NCBI GenBank assembly: GCA_027475525.1 | Contig: JAMWFC010000109.1 | Span: 62,001 to 126,000 of the forward strand | DNA: 64,000 bases | Direction of reading: 5' to 3' | Source of the DNA: Macrolepiota albuminosa | Taxonomy: Eukaryota; Basidiomycota; Agaricomycetes; Agaricales; Agaricaceae | Shown here: positions 30,331 through 50,094 of the stretch, one piece after another | Layout of the letters: each line of letters starts with the position of its first letter | Position numbering within the stretch: the stretch's first letter is position 1 | The notes under the pieces: model-generated | The model's input: only the letters and a program-made list of their open reading frames with translations | The model's database searches: none | Told to the model about the DNA's origin: nothing | Position numbers and translations under genes: made by a program

Positions 30331-33300
30331 CTATTCTTCATCTTCATCTTCATCGTCCTCTTCCCCTTCCTCTTCCGCATTCTCAACCGTTTCTGGCTCC
30401 CTTTCTCTCATATACTCATGTCCCACAAAGTTCATAACACTATACCAACCCATGATCAGCTCGCTCCGAACCCAACCAAAAAACAAAACAAAAAAAAAGA
30501 AAAAAGGCAAAAGGCAAAAGAACACTCACTAAATAGTCCCATCCGCACACCCAACCACGACCTCCTCATGACTCAACTGCATGGACATCGGGTTCTTCTC
30601 CGGCGTCGCGAGACCTCCAAACTTGTGTGGCAACGCGCCCTGAAGCCCCTTGACACCTGCCCCGACGACTCTCACATGATCAGGCTGGGCCAGCGCCGCC
30701 CATGCACCCCTGAGTTCACGCACGTCTGCGTCGATGTCAACCGGAGGTGTGGGATCGCGTACGACCGATGCCTCATCTTCATTTTTCCCGTTCTCTTTCT
30801 CCTTCTCTTTCTCGTCTTCCTCATCCCCATCCCCATCCCCATCTTCCTTAACGCCCCCATCACCAGACACCATCTCCCTATCCTGATGCGTCGTCATAAA
30901 AATCTACCAAAACCAAACGAATCAGACCCACGACCCCACACAAAACATTTTTTGAAAATGAAAAACGAATAAGAGCAGAGGTAGACCTTACCCTCCTATC
31001 AGCGCCCGCCCTCGAGCTAAACCTCGTGGCAATAACAACCCTCCGCTTCCTCGGATCAACCGCACCAACCGCAACATCCGTCGGGGTCTCCACGACCGCC
31101 ACAATCTTCGGCGGGGCCGTCAAAATCGCCGCGCGGCCGAACCGAACCGAGTGAAGTGGTGTCCCCGCGCGCGAGGACGGGGAATGGGTCCCGTTGCTCA
31201 CTACAGACATCGGTGTCCTGGGCGAATGCGTTGCGACGGAGGTATAATTATAATTAGCGCCCATGTTCATGTTCATGCTTAGGCTAAGCCGGCCTTTGGT
31301 GGTGGAGACTGAGAGGGGCGTGTGGTGTGTGGGCGCCGGAGCGAGCGAGACGCGCCGGGCAGGGGTGGAGATCATGCCGGACATCGAAGATGTCGAACGC
31401 GCGAGGGACGATACAGTGCGAGCGCGAGGAAGGGCCGCGAGGGAAACCGGGGAATGGGCTGTTGGTACTGCTGCGGCAATATGTTCTGTTAATTTATCTT
31501 TATCTTTATCTTTCTCTTCATCGCTTTCTTGCCATTGCAGATGGATGATGACGGATTTCGTGGCGCACTGCAAAATAGAGATCGGATTAGAAATGTTGTC
31601 TGCAATTGCCTCGTGAATGGGTTCTTTACCGTCATTTGAGTGCCCTTTGCTGCGAACCACCTGTTTTCAGAAGCAATTAGTCCTACCCATGTATATAAGG
31701 AACTAAGAAAACTCACTGAAGCATATTATTCGGCGCCGTGCCCACATTATACAATTTTGCATTCAAAACCGGATCACCCGCTCCCAGCTCACTCAATTTA
31801 AACTGCGAAATCATCTCTCTCCTCTCTGAAGAAAAAACAAACAGTTAGTCAATATTTACTTAGAAGAAGAAGAGAAATTGCGAGGAAAATCCAGAAAAAG
31901 AAGAAAAAAGCCACTCACTAATCGAAAAAACCCTAACAATACCATCAATCGTAACACCCACAACCCTCTCCCCCTCTTCTTCGCTCCACCCGGAGCCTCG
32001 AACGATCTGTACCCCGATGTTAATCGTCGTCTGCTGCCCAAACCGCACAATCTTGGTGCCCAGCCGCCAGTCCCAGCACACCAGAGCCTTATCTGCGCCC
32101 GCAGAGACGAGGTTCTTCGAGGACAACGCGACGGCGCGTATGCCATTGAGATGCCCTGCGAGTTGTTGGAGGGGCGTGAATGTGAGTGAGGAGAAGAGGT
32201 GGACGCGTCTGCATAGGTGGGGAAGCAGGAGATTAGATTATTAGACATACAGGTGATGGATGGTGGTGGACGTGGTTGGTGACTTACCCGACGTCATGGA
32301 ATCCAACCACAAATACCTCTACAAAAAAAACAAACCCCAATTAACATCATGATATCTCCTTCTTTTCGGTTGATCAGAATAACACGAGCACTCACCCTCC
32401 TCTGCTAGGAAATCAACACAACTAACCGGCTTCTTAACCTGCAAACACCGCTTCATCTCGCCAGTCTCCACATCCCAGAACCTGATCGTCTCATCATAGC
32501 TGCCACTGATGAGCCGCTTACCCCTTAGGAGTAGCGTCGTACAGAAATTCGTGTGCCCCGTGAGGAAGCGGATTGTTTGTGGAAGGGCGTGCCGGAAGTT
32601 GGTTTCACGGTGGTGGAGGGCACGATAGAGGGGTTCCCTGGAGAGTGTTGTTAGTTCGTGGATATAGATGGGGAAGGGGAACATACCATCCTTCGGGTGC
32701 GGCAGGCGGCCGGAGCGGAGAGGGGTCGGTGGCAGTTATACGGAGACAGTGATACCGCCAGAGGGCAGGGTGCGCCACAATCGTACGCCACTGTTGTGAG
32801 ACCTGAATATCCAATTACGTTTTGTTAACAAGCAGTCTAATCTACTGAAACAAGAAGTTGAACGCACCAAGCGCACACCGACGACTTCTTTGATTGTAAG
32901 ATGTTTAAGAACACGCAAAGCGAGGTCTGGAGCCAGTTTTCCGACGATGTCGAATGTAGATTTGGCGTATTTTTCAAGCAGGAGGATTTGCAGACGGATG
33001 TCACCTGGGAGACATGCTGTGGGTTCAAGGAGGTTAGATGACAACGAAGAGACGAGTAAGGTAACGAACAATCCAAGATAATGGCAATGAGCCGCATGCG
33101 AGCCTCTCGACTTAGACCCCTCAGCACCCTCCTCACCTCCTTCTCACTAAAATCATTACCTCTGCCCTTGAGTGCCTTGACCAATCTCTTGCCGAACGCA
33201 TCCGCATCCTCGTTCTCATTTTCAGATAACTCTTCATCGTCGCGGTAACCAGCCCAATACCCCTTCTTCCGCTTCCCACCACACACACAGCGGTCATCGT

Positions 33301-34298
33301 CGATGCCATTTGTAAGTTGATTGTGTGCGTGCGGTAAGGCAGAAGAGTTGTCGCGAAGAACGCGGACTTCGGCTTGAAGTGCGTGTAGTTGTGCCGCGGC
33401 AGATGCTTGGGCGCGTTCTAGAAGACGTTTATAATGCAGGATTTTTCGGGTGTGGAGGTCTTGAATTTTTGAGAGGGCCGCGGACATCTAGCGGATGGTT
33501 CGTTACGTAGAGAATAATGACAGATTTACGTACCTCTTCATCTACTTCTCCGTCGTTGGCATCGGTAAGAAGCTCCATGTCCATATCGTCTGTCTCGCCG
33601 CCCCACGATGAGAATGCTTGTATTGCGCCAGAACCGTTGGTCATCGCGAGGTTGTCCGAGTTCTGCAAGACGCCCTGCTGGGACCACGGAACGCCAGGCA
33701 AAGAATTCTTTGACGGCGTCGAGCGCAGCGTGCTGGTATTAAACACGCTGCCATTGCTTGTACTCGTGGTTGTAATGATGTTCATCCTGGGCGGGGTACC
33801 CTGTGGGGTCGTCGTCGCCTTTACCTTTGCCCTGGGGCTCGGAGACGTGAGGCTGATAGTGGGCGACGCCATCTTGAGCATTGACGGCGTCGACGGCGTC
33901 CTCCGCGGGGGTGTCATCGACGTGATGCGGGCGCGGACCGGGGACTGGACGGGGAGCGCCGAGCCCGGCGCCGGGGTGGTGTGTGTGACGTACATGGACG
34001 TCGTGCGGGTGGTGCGGACCGAGCCGACGGCGGAGGGCGCGGGGCGGGGCCGGCTGGGAGGGGCCGGGAGCGGGACCAGGGCCGGGGCTTGTGCTTTGGG
34101 GACGGGGACAGGTTGCGGCGCAGACGGGCGGCGGGAAGGGATCAACGAAAGACGTCTGGCGGCACTCGCCGGCTGGGGCATTGGCGTCGCATTGGACGAT
34201 CGCGACAGAGACGTCCGTGATCGCGTTCTCGCAGTCAGTGATCGAGAAATTCGTGTTGACGTCTCTGAAGGCGCAGTTGACGTCGTTTGCAGTGCCAT
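30331..34298 (-). CDS. F-box / WD40-repeat protein
   Basis: Twelve exons (minus strand): 34298-33534, 33487-33070, 33016-32868, 32802-32687, 32637-32396, 32318-32288, 32208-31919, 31825-31717, 31660-31630, 31567-30992, 30903-30530, 30439-30331, giving 1069 aa with consistent phases. An N-terminal Ser/Pro/Arg-rich tail leads into a helical stretch ([20 protein letters not shown]) and then the F-box ([39 protein letters not shown]). Beta-propeller blades follow: [63 protein letters not shown] and a later [16 protein letters not shown] long disordered insert (exon 10) and an acidic tail complete it. This is a Cdc4/Pof1-like architecture, so an SCF ubiquitin-ligase adaptor is inferred. Confidence 0.88.
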
Positions 34299-35116
34299 GA
34301 CACGCGTCTGATCTACAAAGAACGACTAGCCACAGAGCCCCAGCAGTATCAATGTCCTTTTAGTGGGTATCAAGATCTAAGGAGAGGTATACACAAGCTT
34401 AGAGAGTAAACTTTTGCCAGACACCATCGTTCGACTTTTGCTGGCTTTGTATCATAGTGTTTGGGTCGCGTCTCTGATCCCATCAATCGGACGGAAGCAG
34501 ATGTGCATAATCTGGACAAAATACAGAGCGTTTCGCGAACAACTCAACAGGTAGGATAAAAATCTCAGCTACTAAATGTTGGTGAAAGACAATCGACTAC
34601 GAGCGGTCTCACCTTAATGTAGCAATAATGGCATTGCCAATGGTCTTTGCATCATGAGCCTTTTTCTTTTGTTGCAACGCGTATTTTTGCTTGTCCAAGC
34701 AAGAAAGATAGGTTTTACTAAACCCTTGACGCGACATTTGAAGGCTTGATGCGCCCAGAACATGCTCGAGTTATACGGTAGGATTGCGAAGAGTACTAGC
34801 TCAGGGAAGGTTGACCTTGACGTGCTAACACAACGCGAAATGGACAATGACACGAGGTCCAAATGTGGAAACTCTATTAAATGGCACCTCCATCCGATAC
34901 AACTGGTGAAGACATATGTTCATCCTCAATTGACGATGTTTTTCTCCGATGGCACGTGTTAACCACGTGCCTCCAATGGATCAATCGCGTTCACTGAGAT
35001 TTTCTTTCGTTTATTCAACGATGCAACCAATACTTCGCCGTTGCATAGTTTCCGTATGTTTCAGCGTCACTGCAATACAGTACTGATACAAACGTCACTA
35101 GGATTTGCGCCTCCCC
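34299..35116. other. Divergent intergenic region
   Basis: 818 bp between the start codons of the F-box/WD40 gene (-) and the kinase-like gene (+). No element is recognised beyond the expected bidirectional promoter space. Confidence 0.4.
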
Positions 35117-36329
35117 ATGGGTAAATTTACTCTCGACTCCAATAGCCCTTGGTCACAGTCAGTAATGACTTCTTCGAAGGCATTGCACGAAGAATCCTGA
35201 CTTTGTTACAAGATCCGAACCTTACCAGATAGGCAAGCGTCTTGTGCTTGCCCTCCCTTCACATAACCAAACTATCAATGTTCGAGTTGTCAAAATGTAT
35301 CCCCCGACCAATTCCGTAGTTCTCCTTGTCGACAACCTTAGTTCTTCCCCGGAAATCCCCCCTCGAGTGATTCTGAAGCTTGCTGATCGTCGCTTTGGCA
35401 ATGCACGAGATAAGTTCCTAAACTATCCAGCGTGGCATTGGACAATAGACAGGGAACGCGACTTTCAAGCCCGTCTTTGCGCGTACATACAAGCACATGG
35501 TCATCCTCCCGATCTGAGTCTCAAGGTAAATAGTAATGATAAACCAGAGGAAGATGAGGAGGATGAGGAGGATGAGGAGGATGAGGAGGATGAACCGACG
35601 TGGATGCAGGAGCTCAAACACTGGGACACCTTCGATTTCATTCATCGGCAGGAAAAAGTAGCATACTCATATTTAAAAGATGCTCAACTGCGTGGCTATG
35701 TCCCCAAATGTTTCGGTGCGGTCCGCATTGCTATGTCTTCTCAAAAGGTGCACCCCTCGCTTGATCAAATAGATGGCCTCATAATGGAATATATTCCCGG
35801 CCAAACCATGGGGGAACTCACACCAGGCGTCGACATATCCGATGATGATGCAGAGGAAGTTTCTCAGAAGGTCCTGACCCTTGGCCGGCATTTGCGGCAC
35901 TACGGCGTTGCGCATAATGATATACACCTCAACAACATAATCCTCCGCGCACCATCCAACGATCCGGTTCTTATTGACTGGGGCCGTGCTTGCTTTGATA
36001 ATGCTCAGAACAACTGCACTGCTGAAGAGAATTGGGAGAGTCTCGAACTCCGCCAAGATTTTGAGTTGGATATACGGAAGATTCTTTGGCACAATCCTCC
36101 ATGGCATCGGTTTAGGACTCCTATCTCTAATCAATCCAGAGAAGACCACGCAAAGCAAGTGGGTTGGAAGTTGACGAATTCTCTTGTGTGTCGTCTTACC
36201 CCCGAAGAGCTGGAGAGATTTTATTATCGGGATCATACTGTACCTGACCAGGCCTCTGGGTTGTTGTGGAAGGTCAAACCAAATGTCAAGACTCGACCTA
36301 ATCTTGAACCATTCGAGCCACTCCAATGA
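35117..36329 (+). CDS. Protein kinase-like / phosphotransferase protein
   Basis: Two exons: 35117-35161 and 35229-36329, giving 381 aa. The short first exon MGKFTLDSNSPWSQS joins IGKRLVLALPSH in phase and gives the only good upstream ATG. Kinase-fold signs are PRVILKLADRRFG (lysine strand), a hinge IDGLIMEYIPGQTMGEL, the catalytic loop YGVAHNDIHLNNIIL and the metal-binding VLIDWGRACFD. HND and DWG replace HRD and DFG, as in fungal atypical kinases and aminoglycoside-phosphotransferase-like proteins. A low-complexity acidic run (35545-35595, GAGGAT repeats) encodes (EDE)n before the hinge. Activity and substrate are unknown. Confidence 0.75.
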
Positions 36330-37167
36330 GAAGCTAGTTGCCCCCCGCACCTCGACATCATGATGACGATATCATTGGCTTACAAAATTGCCAAAGTACC
36401 CCGGATCGCCAGGCGTGAATGGATTATGGATTAGAGTCGCAGAGCATGCACGTGACATTAGGGAATCAGAACGAATATGTATATGGTCGAGTACTAGTTA
36501 AGTGTCTCATCCCGTATAAGACCGCTATGCCGATATACTTCAAAAGGAAAGAGAGGGCAGTCCTTGTCAGTCACCCGCCTTCACGCTGGGCTAGCCGGCA
36601 GAGCACGTAGCCTCAGCTCCCATTAAGCTTGTTCCTTCGCAACTTATTTCAGATCTGGTGTCGTGCCGTGATGCAGACCGCACATTCTTCAGAATTTTGT
36701 CTTTTAACACTTGTTATCCGTAAAAATTTGACCCTTGTATGCGCAGAAGGATCAACGATCAATTTTGATGAACAACAGAGGTTGAGGTTGCTCGTCGAAC
36801 TTGGAATTGGAAAACTTCGAGTCTGGAGTGTCTGAAGTCGTGAATGTACTTCAGATTCTTGTGGAAAATCGGTAGTGTTACAGATGTGACCAGCAAGCTC
36901 AGTGGGCTCCAGACAAAAGTTTTTTGGAGTCAGTGTGTTCATCCCATACGGTCTCCAACGGTGATTGGAGTCAATGTCAATCATCGTTCGGCCCGGCTCT
37001 TCTAGATATTAATCCGACAGACTTTAAGGCAGGGCATCCTGTCGATGATTCACGACTCTTAAACCTGCAAGCTACTGAAACGAAACAATTTTAGTAAGTA
37101 AGTTAATAAATGCTAGAGAATCCCGGGTACTTGACTAAATCAGGGTCTAAATCCACAGTAACCCCTC
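36330..37167. other. Intergenic with Ngaro A-repeat relic
   Basis: About 840 bp with no gene recognised. It contains a minus-strand fragment resembling the Ngaro-like A repeat at 36569-36613. Confidence 0.4.
36569..36613 (-). repeat. Relic of a Ngaro-like A repeat
   Basis: On the minus strand this reads gctacgtgctctgccggct followed by agcccagcgtgaaggcgggtgac. It matches the start of A1/A2 except for one 2-base and one 4-base difference. No other part of the element is seen nearby. Confidence 0.7.
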
Positions 37168-38795
37168 ATGTCTCAAGTATTGCAAGAACAAATTTCACAG
37201 TTGAAGAAGAGTGAATGGGTCGATCTTCAAGGCCTCATCAGCTGCGCGACGACTTACCTCGCCGCCTCATCAGAATTCCCCAGCCTGAGCTGTGATTCTA
37301 TCACTCTTCTTGGCCGGGGCTCCTACAACACCGTCTACAAATTGGAGTTCAGCGACAACAATCGATTAGCGGCTAGCGTCTCTAATCTAAACGAAGAAAA
37401 GTTCGATCCTGAGGCGAAGCGCTCAGAGATTGAAACGATGAAGTTCGTGCGTGAATCTGGGCTCTATCCCAATATTCCTGTTCCAAAGATATTCGTTTGG
37501 GAAACTGATTTCATAAATCCGGTCTGTGCACCTTATGTTCTCATGGAGCTCATTCCTGGAAAGGCAATGGCAAAAAACATGAATCAACTATCCCGAGCAC
37601 AACAGTTTTCCCACATCAACTCAATTGCAAAGTTGCAGGCAGCTCTCTCTAAGCCTGTCCCATTTGATAAAATAGGAAGTATCATAAGTTCTTGTCGGCC
37701 CAGTCATGACACTGACACAGCGATGTTTGGGTGGTCCTTACAAATCCATGGAGGATTTATGGCGAGCTCAGCTAGAAAAACAATTGTTACACGCCCTTCA
37801 AGAGTGGTGCGCTCTTGAAATGGACCTCATTGATCCTGACGATAACCCACGGTGCACCCCACAAATGTTTTCTGAGCTCTTTCAACTTCTGTCCTCGCTC
37901 ATTCCCCACTTTCAGCCACCGAAATCTTACCTGCCCTGGTCCTGCATCATCCTGATATCGCATTCCGAAATATCCTCTTTGATGAATCGTCAATATCTTC
38001 AGGCGATTTAAGAATAACAGGTTTAATTGATTGGGGCGTGTAATCCCTAAGATTACGACCACCTAATTAACTTACGTTACTTCCATATACTTTACATCCG
38101 TCATCGGGATTCGGATTACGCTCTTAGATCCGGACTCTCATTATCTCTCTCTCGTGTTTTTTCTCTCTCTCTACGTACGTACTTTGCTTACCGCTAGGAC
38201 AATATAGCGGGGTTCTATCGTCTGGCTGTGTTCGTTACTTTTCTCTTTCAGTGAGGACAACGTCCTACAGGGCGGTGCACAAATCCTCCCTCTCATGTTT
38301 ACTGCTAAATACCCAGACGATCTTCGGACAACTGGCGAATATCCTTTCGAAAAACCCGGATGGGATTATAACGAGCATTGGTATACCGTACCCTGTGATT
38401 GGACTTCCACTGGAGATCCTTCTCAGTGGCCCGAGGCATATGGTTTAGGACATAAACCTATAGACTATGGCCCCAGCGTGCGTGGAGCCATAGACAAGTT
38501 TTATCTTCGCGCGTACTTTAATGCATGCTATGCGGAGCAATTGCATACATTGCATGGAGATGCGGATTTGGCGCGCGCGACTCTGTTCAGGGACGCGACG
38601 TATTATATGAAGTTCCACGAGGTAGTCTGTAGCGGTTGGTTCATTTGGTCTGTCCACAAGGCTTGGATTAGGGAGACATATTGGAGGCTGCGCATGGCAG
38701 GACATGGGGGAAAGGAATCTGAGGAGCTTATCATCGGGCCTAATTTGTATCGGGACTTAGTTGAGGAGCCATTACGACTTGGGTTTATCTGGTGA
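37168..38795 (+). pseudogene. APH-family phosphotransferase with two frameshifts
   Basis: The reading order is TLLGRGSYNTVYKLEF (nucleotide-binding strands), IPVPKIFVWETDF, APYVLMELIPGKAMAKN, GGPYKSMEDLWRAQLEK, the catalytic loop VLHHPDIAFRNILFDE and LRITGLIDWGV. After a 212-bp intron (38040-38251) comes a helical C-terminal lobe ending LGFIW. This is the fungal aminoglycoside-phosphotransferase-like family. Two shifts break the frame: one extra base at the GGG run 37729-37731, and one missing base near 37934 between QPPKS and LPALVLHHPD. They compensate and enclose about 200 bp whose shifted frame keeps family residues. It is either a recent pseudogene or carries sequence errors. Confidence 0.7.
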
Positions 38796-39319
38796 ATATC
38801 CAGTTGCTATACAATACGATCTTGACCCGGTGACGTTGAAGTATGCGCCCGTAGCCTACCATACGTAATACACAGATCTAAATTCACATGGAGGTGTTGT
38901 TCCTTGGTCTAGAATTGACGCATATCTGTTTTAATTTTGTTCGCAAAAAATCATGCTAAATTCCACATCTAATAATTAAGTCGTTGGTGCACGACCATTA
39001 CTCTCAATATCGTATAACGAACTGAGGGTACTCAATGTCTGTCCATGATATATAGTTACATACCAACTAGGAACCCTTCGCAAAGAAACTACGATTCTCG
39101 TACTATCCTCACACACTGCGTATCCGAGATCGATCTATCTAGTTGGCAGTCTTGCCAAGTCATTTCCTCTATATGTATGATCATCTCATATAGACTTTAT
39201 ACATTATATTCGAAACAAAGTGGACTCGTGGAACAAGAAATCTAAGGAAATGTTAACAGTCGAATGAGCCAGGAAATGTGAAACCAAATAATATACAACA
39301 CCTCTCCTTTTCCTTGCCA
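38796..39319. other. Intergenic, nothing recognised
   Basis: About 520 AT-rich bases between two plus-strand genes. No further gene is seen. Confidence 0.4.
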
Positions 39320-40240
39320 ATGGCTGACGTGCGCGCTCTCCTCAAAGCTAAACGCCAAGAAATAAAAATCACTCATCCCTTTGCTTCATATACCTCCTCA
39401 GGCCAGCTTCGCTGTTCAGCATGTGGTACACCTGTGAAACACGCGTCTGCTTGGGAAGGTCACGTAGGAAGTAAGGCTCATCGAACAAATGTCGCGAGGA
39501 TGAAGGAGGAGGAGAGACAACGACAGGAAGAAGCGGAACGGCAAGCGCATGCAGCAGCTGAGGCTGCAAAACAGATGCCTGTGGAATCAACTAATGGGAA
39601 ACGCAAAGCTACGGAAGACGATAGTGGTGAAGATGACCCAGATATGGATGTTGATTCTACAAGTGACATTGCCAACACTAAAAGACGACGCGTCGGTCCT
39701 TCTCCTGGGAGCTTTCCAGCCGACTTTTTCTCGGACCCCTCACGCGCACCTATACCCACAACATTTGACTCTGATGACGAAGATGAAGATATCCCACCAG
39801 ATACGTCCACTCGAACGACCAATGGTCCCCCACCAACTCCTGGGCCGCGAACCGCTATTGACCTCGAATATGAGCGTTTCCAGCGCGAGATGTCCATGCT
39901 GGGCTCGGGCCCAACTGCTGATCAGTCTGACACACGGGAGACCTACGAACGCGCGACGGTGGTCGCGGAGCCTGAGCTTGTAGAAGTTGATGAGCATCCA
40001 GGTGGATTCCCTGCGCAGGAGGAACAAATGGATGTAGAGGCAGAGAAGGAGAAGCAAAGTGAGGCAGAGCGAGAACGGAGAAGGAAGGAACAGGAAGACA
40101 GGGAGCTGATTATGGATCGGTTGATGGATGAGGAACGCGCGCAGGAGGAGGCTGATCAGCGTGTTTCGTCGATGAGGGCAAAGTTTGAGGCGTTGAAGAG
40201 GAAACGAGAAGCGAGGAAAGCTCACGAGCCGGTGTCGTGA
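39320..40240 (+). CDS. ZNF830/CCDC16-like zinc-finger protein
   Basis: Intronless, 306 aa, starting MADVRALLKAKRQEIK. A single C2H2-type finger (LRCSACGTPVKHASAWEGH, then VGSKAHRTNV) follows the conserved HPFASYTSSGQ. This order (N-terminal helix, HPFAxYxxxGQLxCxxC finger with KxH, acidic/NLS middle with KRRRVGPSPGSFPADFFSD, C-terminal coiled coil LIMDRLMDEERAQEEADQRV) matches the ZNF830/CCDC16 family, linked in animals to pre-mRNA splicing and genome stability. The ATG at 39320 was chosen over upstream in-frame sequence because it gives the family's usual N-terminus. Confidence 0.85.
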   Translation: MADVRALLKAKRQEIKITHPFASYTSSGQLRCSACGTPVKHASAWEGHVGSKAHRTNVARMKEEERQRQEEAERQAHAAAEAAKQMPVESTNGKRKATEDDSGEDDPDMDVDSTSDIANTKRRRVGPSPGSFPADFFSDPSRAPIPTTFDSDDEDEDIPPDTSTRTTNGPPPTPGPRTAIDLEYERFQREMSMLGSGPTADQSDTRETYERATVVAEPELVEVDEHPGGFPAQEEQMDVEAEKEKQSEAERERRRKEQEDRELIMDRLMDEERAQEEADQRVSSMRAKFEALKRKREARKAHEPVS

Positions 40241-40838
40241 TGCTTGTAAGTATAGTCATGCGTGCTATCTTGCTTTTAGCAATGATCCATGCGTGGAGGG
40301 CAAGTAATGACCCTCCGGATTATCTCGTCTTGACGATATGTATAGATGCTCTGGCTTTGGCTCTCGCCCGATAACTTAGGAGAATCTAAGCGGAGAACAT
40401 GGTCATCCAGCTTAAGACCGTGTTCTCGTAGGCCCTCTGCCTATCTCATTTCTTTTCCTTGGAACTGTCTTCATGTCTGCTGGAGTCGAGTTGAAGGCTT
40501 GGTTCAAGCAGAGACGTTCGTTTGAAAAAACAAAAAGAAAACAGCCATCGATAGCCTTTAATTAATAATACGCGTCGCTTTAGCTTTACTACATAGTACT
40601 AGTAAAACCATCCTCGAATAAGTGGCATAAACAATCATGCTGCAGATATCAGGGGAACGGGTGATTCAAAGTCCGTAAATGCCATCAACTCTAGATCGCG
40701 ATCATGGCTCGACAGATATTTGTCTCCGTCAAGTACATAAACATAAACGATTGATTGGATTGTACTCGACACTAAGCGGACTTCTGCAAGAAACACTTTT
40801 GGTATGCAACGCGTGCCCAATCAGCACCCCCTCAAACA
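40241..40838. other. Intergenic, nothing recognised
   Basis: 600 bp between the ZNF830-like gene and the BEACH gene. Short frames only. Confidence 0.4.
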
Positions 40839-48434
<7,596 letters not shown>

Positions 48435-48923
48435 TTTTCAGCGTAATTCTGTGACTACATTTGTAATTATATAGATATAGATATGACAACGTAATATCGA
48501 GGCGATGGTAGACTAGATGCATTCAATAGTGAAGGGTTCTGAGGGCTTTTCGTCACAGGAACTAAGCATTAGAGTCGAGCCTTGGGGTTCCAAAGATTGT
48601 GATACTATAAAAAGCCGACTTGTAGTCATTCTCACGAGCCAAATAACTTGACTGTCATTTGCTGCAGGATTAGGCTTCTTTGTTGCCCATAACCGGTCCG
48701 GCTGAAGTCCGTCTACTTCATGTCAAGACTTAATGACATTTACTACATAACGTATAAAGGTGACGGCCCTGATCTTGATTCACCTTTGTGCTCAAAGATC
48801 TTTTGCTATTCAACTGCTTTATTCTTCTCTCAAGCGGCAATATTGGTGGAGATTCTATGTCTTCCAGGGTCTGGTTGATTACAGGTCCGTCATGAGTCAA
48901 GATTCCTCTACTCAAAACGAGCC
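48435..48923. other. Intergenic, nothing recognised
   Basis: About 490 bp between the BEACH gene and the dehydrogenase. An upstream in-frame-like ATG at 48892 was considered for the dehydrogenase but needs an extra intron. Confidence 0.4.
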
Positions 48924-50094
48924 ATGGATAGAGTTCTTATTACAAATTCGCATCTATCCTTAATACTGACAGGGTCCTCATCTGGTTTCGGTCTTCGTCT
49001 CGCCCATGCAGCGCTCAAACGCGGTGACCGTGTAATTGCTACGGCTAAATCACTTGAGAAGCTCCAAGATATCCTAGTTACGAGCATCCACCCCAATCTT
49101 CGCGACAATCTTCGGACATTACAGCTCGACGTTACGGAAGGTGACATTGTGCTGAAAGCTAAAGCTGAGGAAGCAGCTACTATTTGGGGACAGATAGATG
49201 TTTTAGTAAACAACGCGGGTGAGCTTTGTCTCGTGCAAATATATGCACTAAAAGTATTGGTGTTTCTGGTCAGGTATTGGATTACCAGCTCTTTTAGAAG
49301 AAGGAGGGTAAGTTCATCTCGTGGGTAATCTACGTCCCCTCAACACGATCTCAAGCACCGCGCACCTTCGACGGCAGTTTGATACCAATGTATTTGGTGT
49401 ATTGGACGTAACCGCGGCAGTACTACCTCATCTGCGTTCCAGTAGGGAGGCTGCTATAATTGTAATAGGAAGTCGATCTGCATGGAGGACTGAGGTTCCT
49501 GTGAGTTGGACTCCTTGTCACGCTATTGTTGTTCTGAAATTTCGTTGTTCAGGGAATTGGTAAGGACCTTGCCCGAAAGAACGAAAGAAAATGGATTTAT
49601 GTGCTAACGGCCTAATCCAAACCAGGTCCCTATTCAGCTTCAAAGGCAGCTGTTCATTGTAAGTAGAGGTATTCTATGGGAAACGACGCACGCGATAAGC
49701 ACTGCATATTACAGCATTGACAGAAACGCTTGCAGCTGAGGTCGCTCCATTCAACATTCGCGTCTTATTGGTCGCTCCTGGATCCTTCCGCACTGAAGGT
49801 ATATATAAGCAGATATACCACACGAGCAACCCGATCGCTGCCAATGGCCCTCTTCGGGAAGCAAGCCTAGCCAAACTCAGCGTTCTTGCTGAAACAAGCA
49901 AGGGCGATCCAACTAAGGCTATGGAGGCAGTTGTAGATATCGTGAGAGGAGAAGGCATTGCGAAAGGTCGGCCATGGCCCGAACTACTGATTCTGGGTGA
50001 AGATGCAGAACGAGATGTAAGAGACAAGTGTAACAAGGTTTTGAAAGCCCTCGACGAGTGGAAAGATGTCACATGTGGTGTCAACCTGGATTAG
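48924..50094 (+). CDS. Short-chain dehydrogenase/reductase (SDR)
   Basis: Six exons: 48924-49218, 49274-49307, 49356-49500, 49553-49559, 49626-49658, 49715-50094, giving 297 aa. The classical SDR signature is present: dinucleotide motif LTGSSSGFGLRLA, DV in LQLDVTEGD, NNAG in VLVNNAGIGLPAL, catalytic Ser in AIIVIGSRSAW and YxxxK in GPYSASKAAVHS, with PG-x-F (APGSFRTEG) after it. The fourth exon is only 7 nt (GGAATTG) and encodes the Gly-Ile just before GPYSASK. Without it the frame and the active-site loop are lost. It should be an NAD(P)-dependent oxidoreductase; the substrate is unknown. Confidence 0.88.

Noticed and set aside
33517..34311. 264-codon plus-strand open frame
   Set aside because: Antisense shadow of exon 1 of the F-box/WD40 gene; the minus frame has splice support and continues into conserved domains.
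35545..35595. GAGGAT microsatellite as a separate repeat element
   Set aside because: It is in frame and encodes an acidic run within the kinase-like gene; ordinary coding low complexity.
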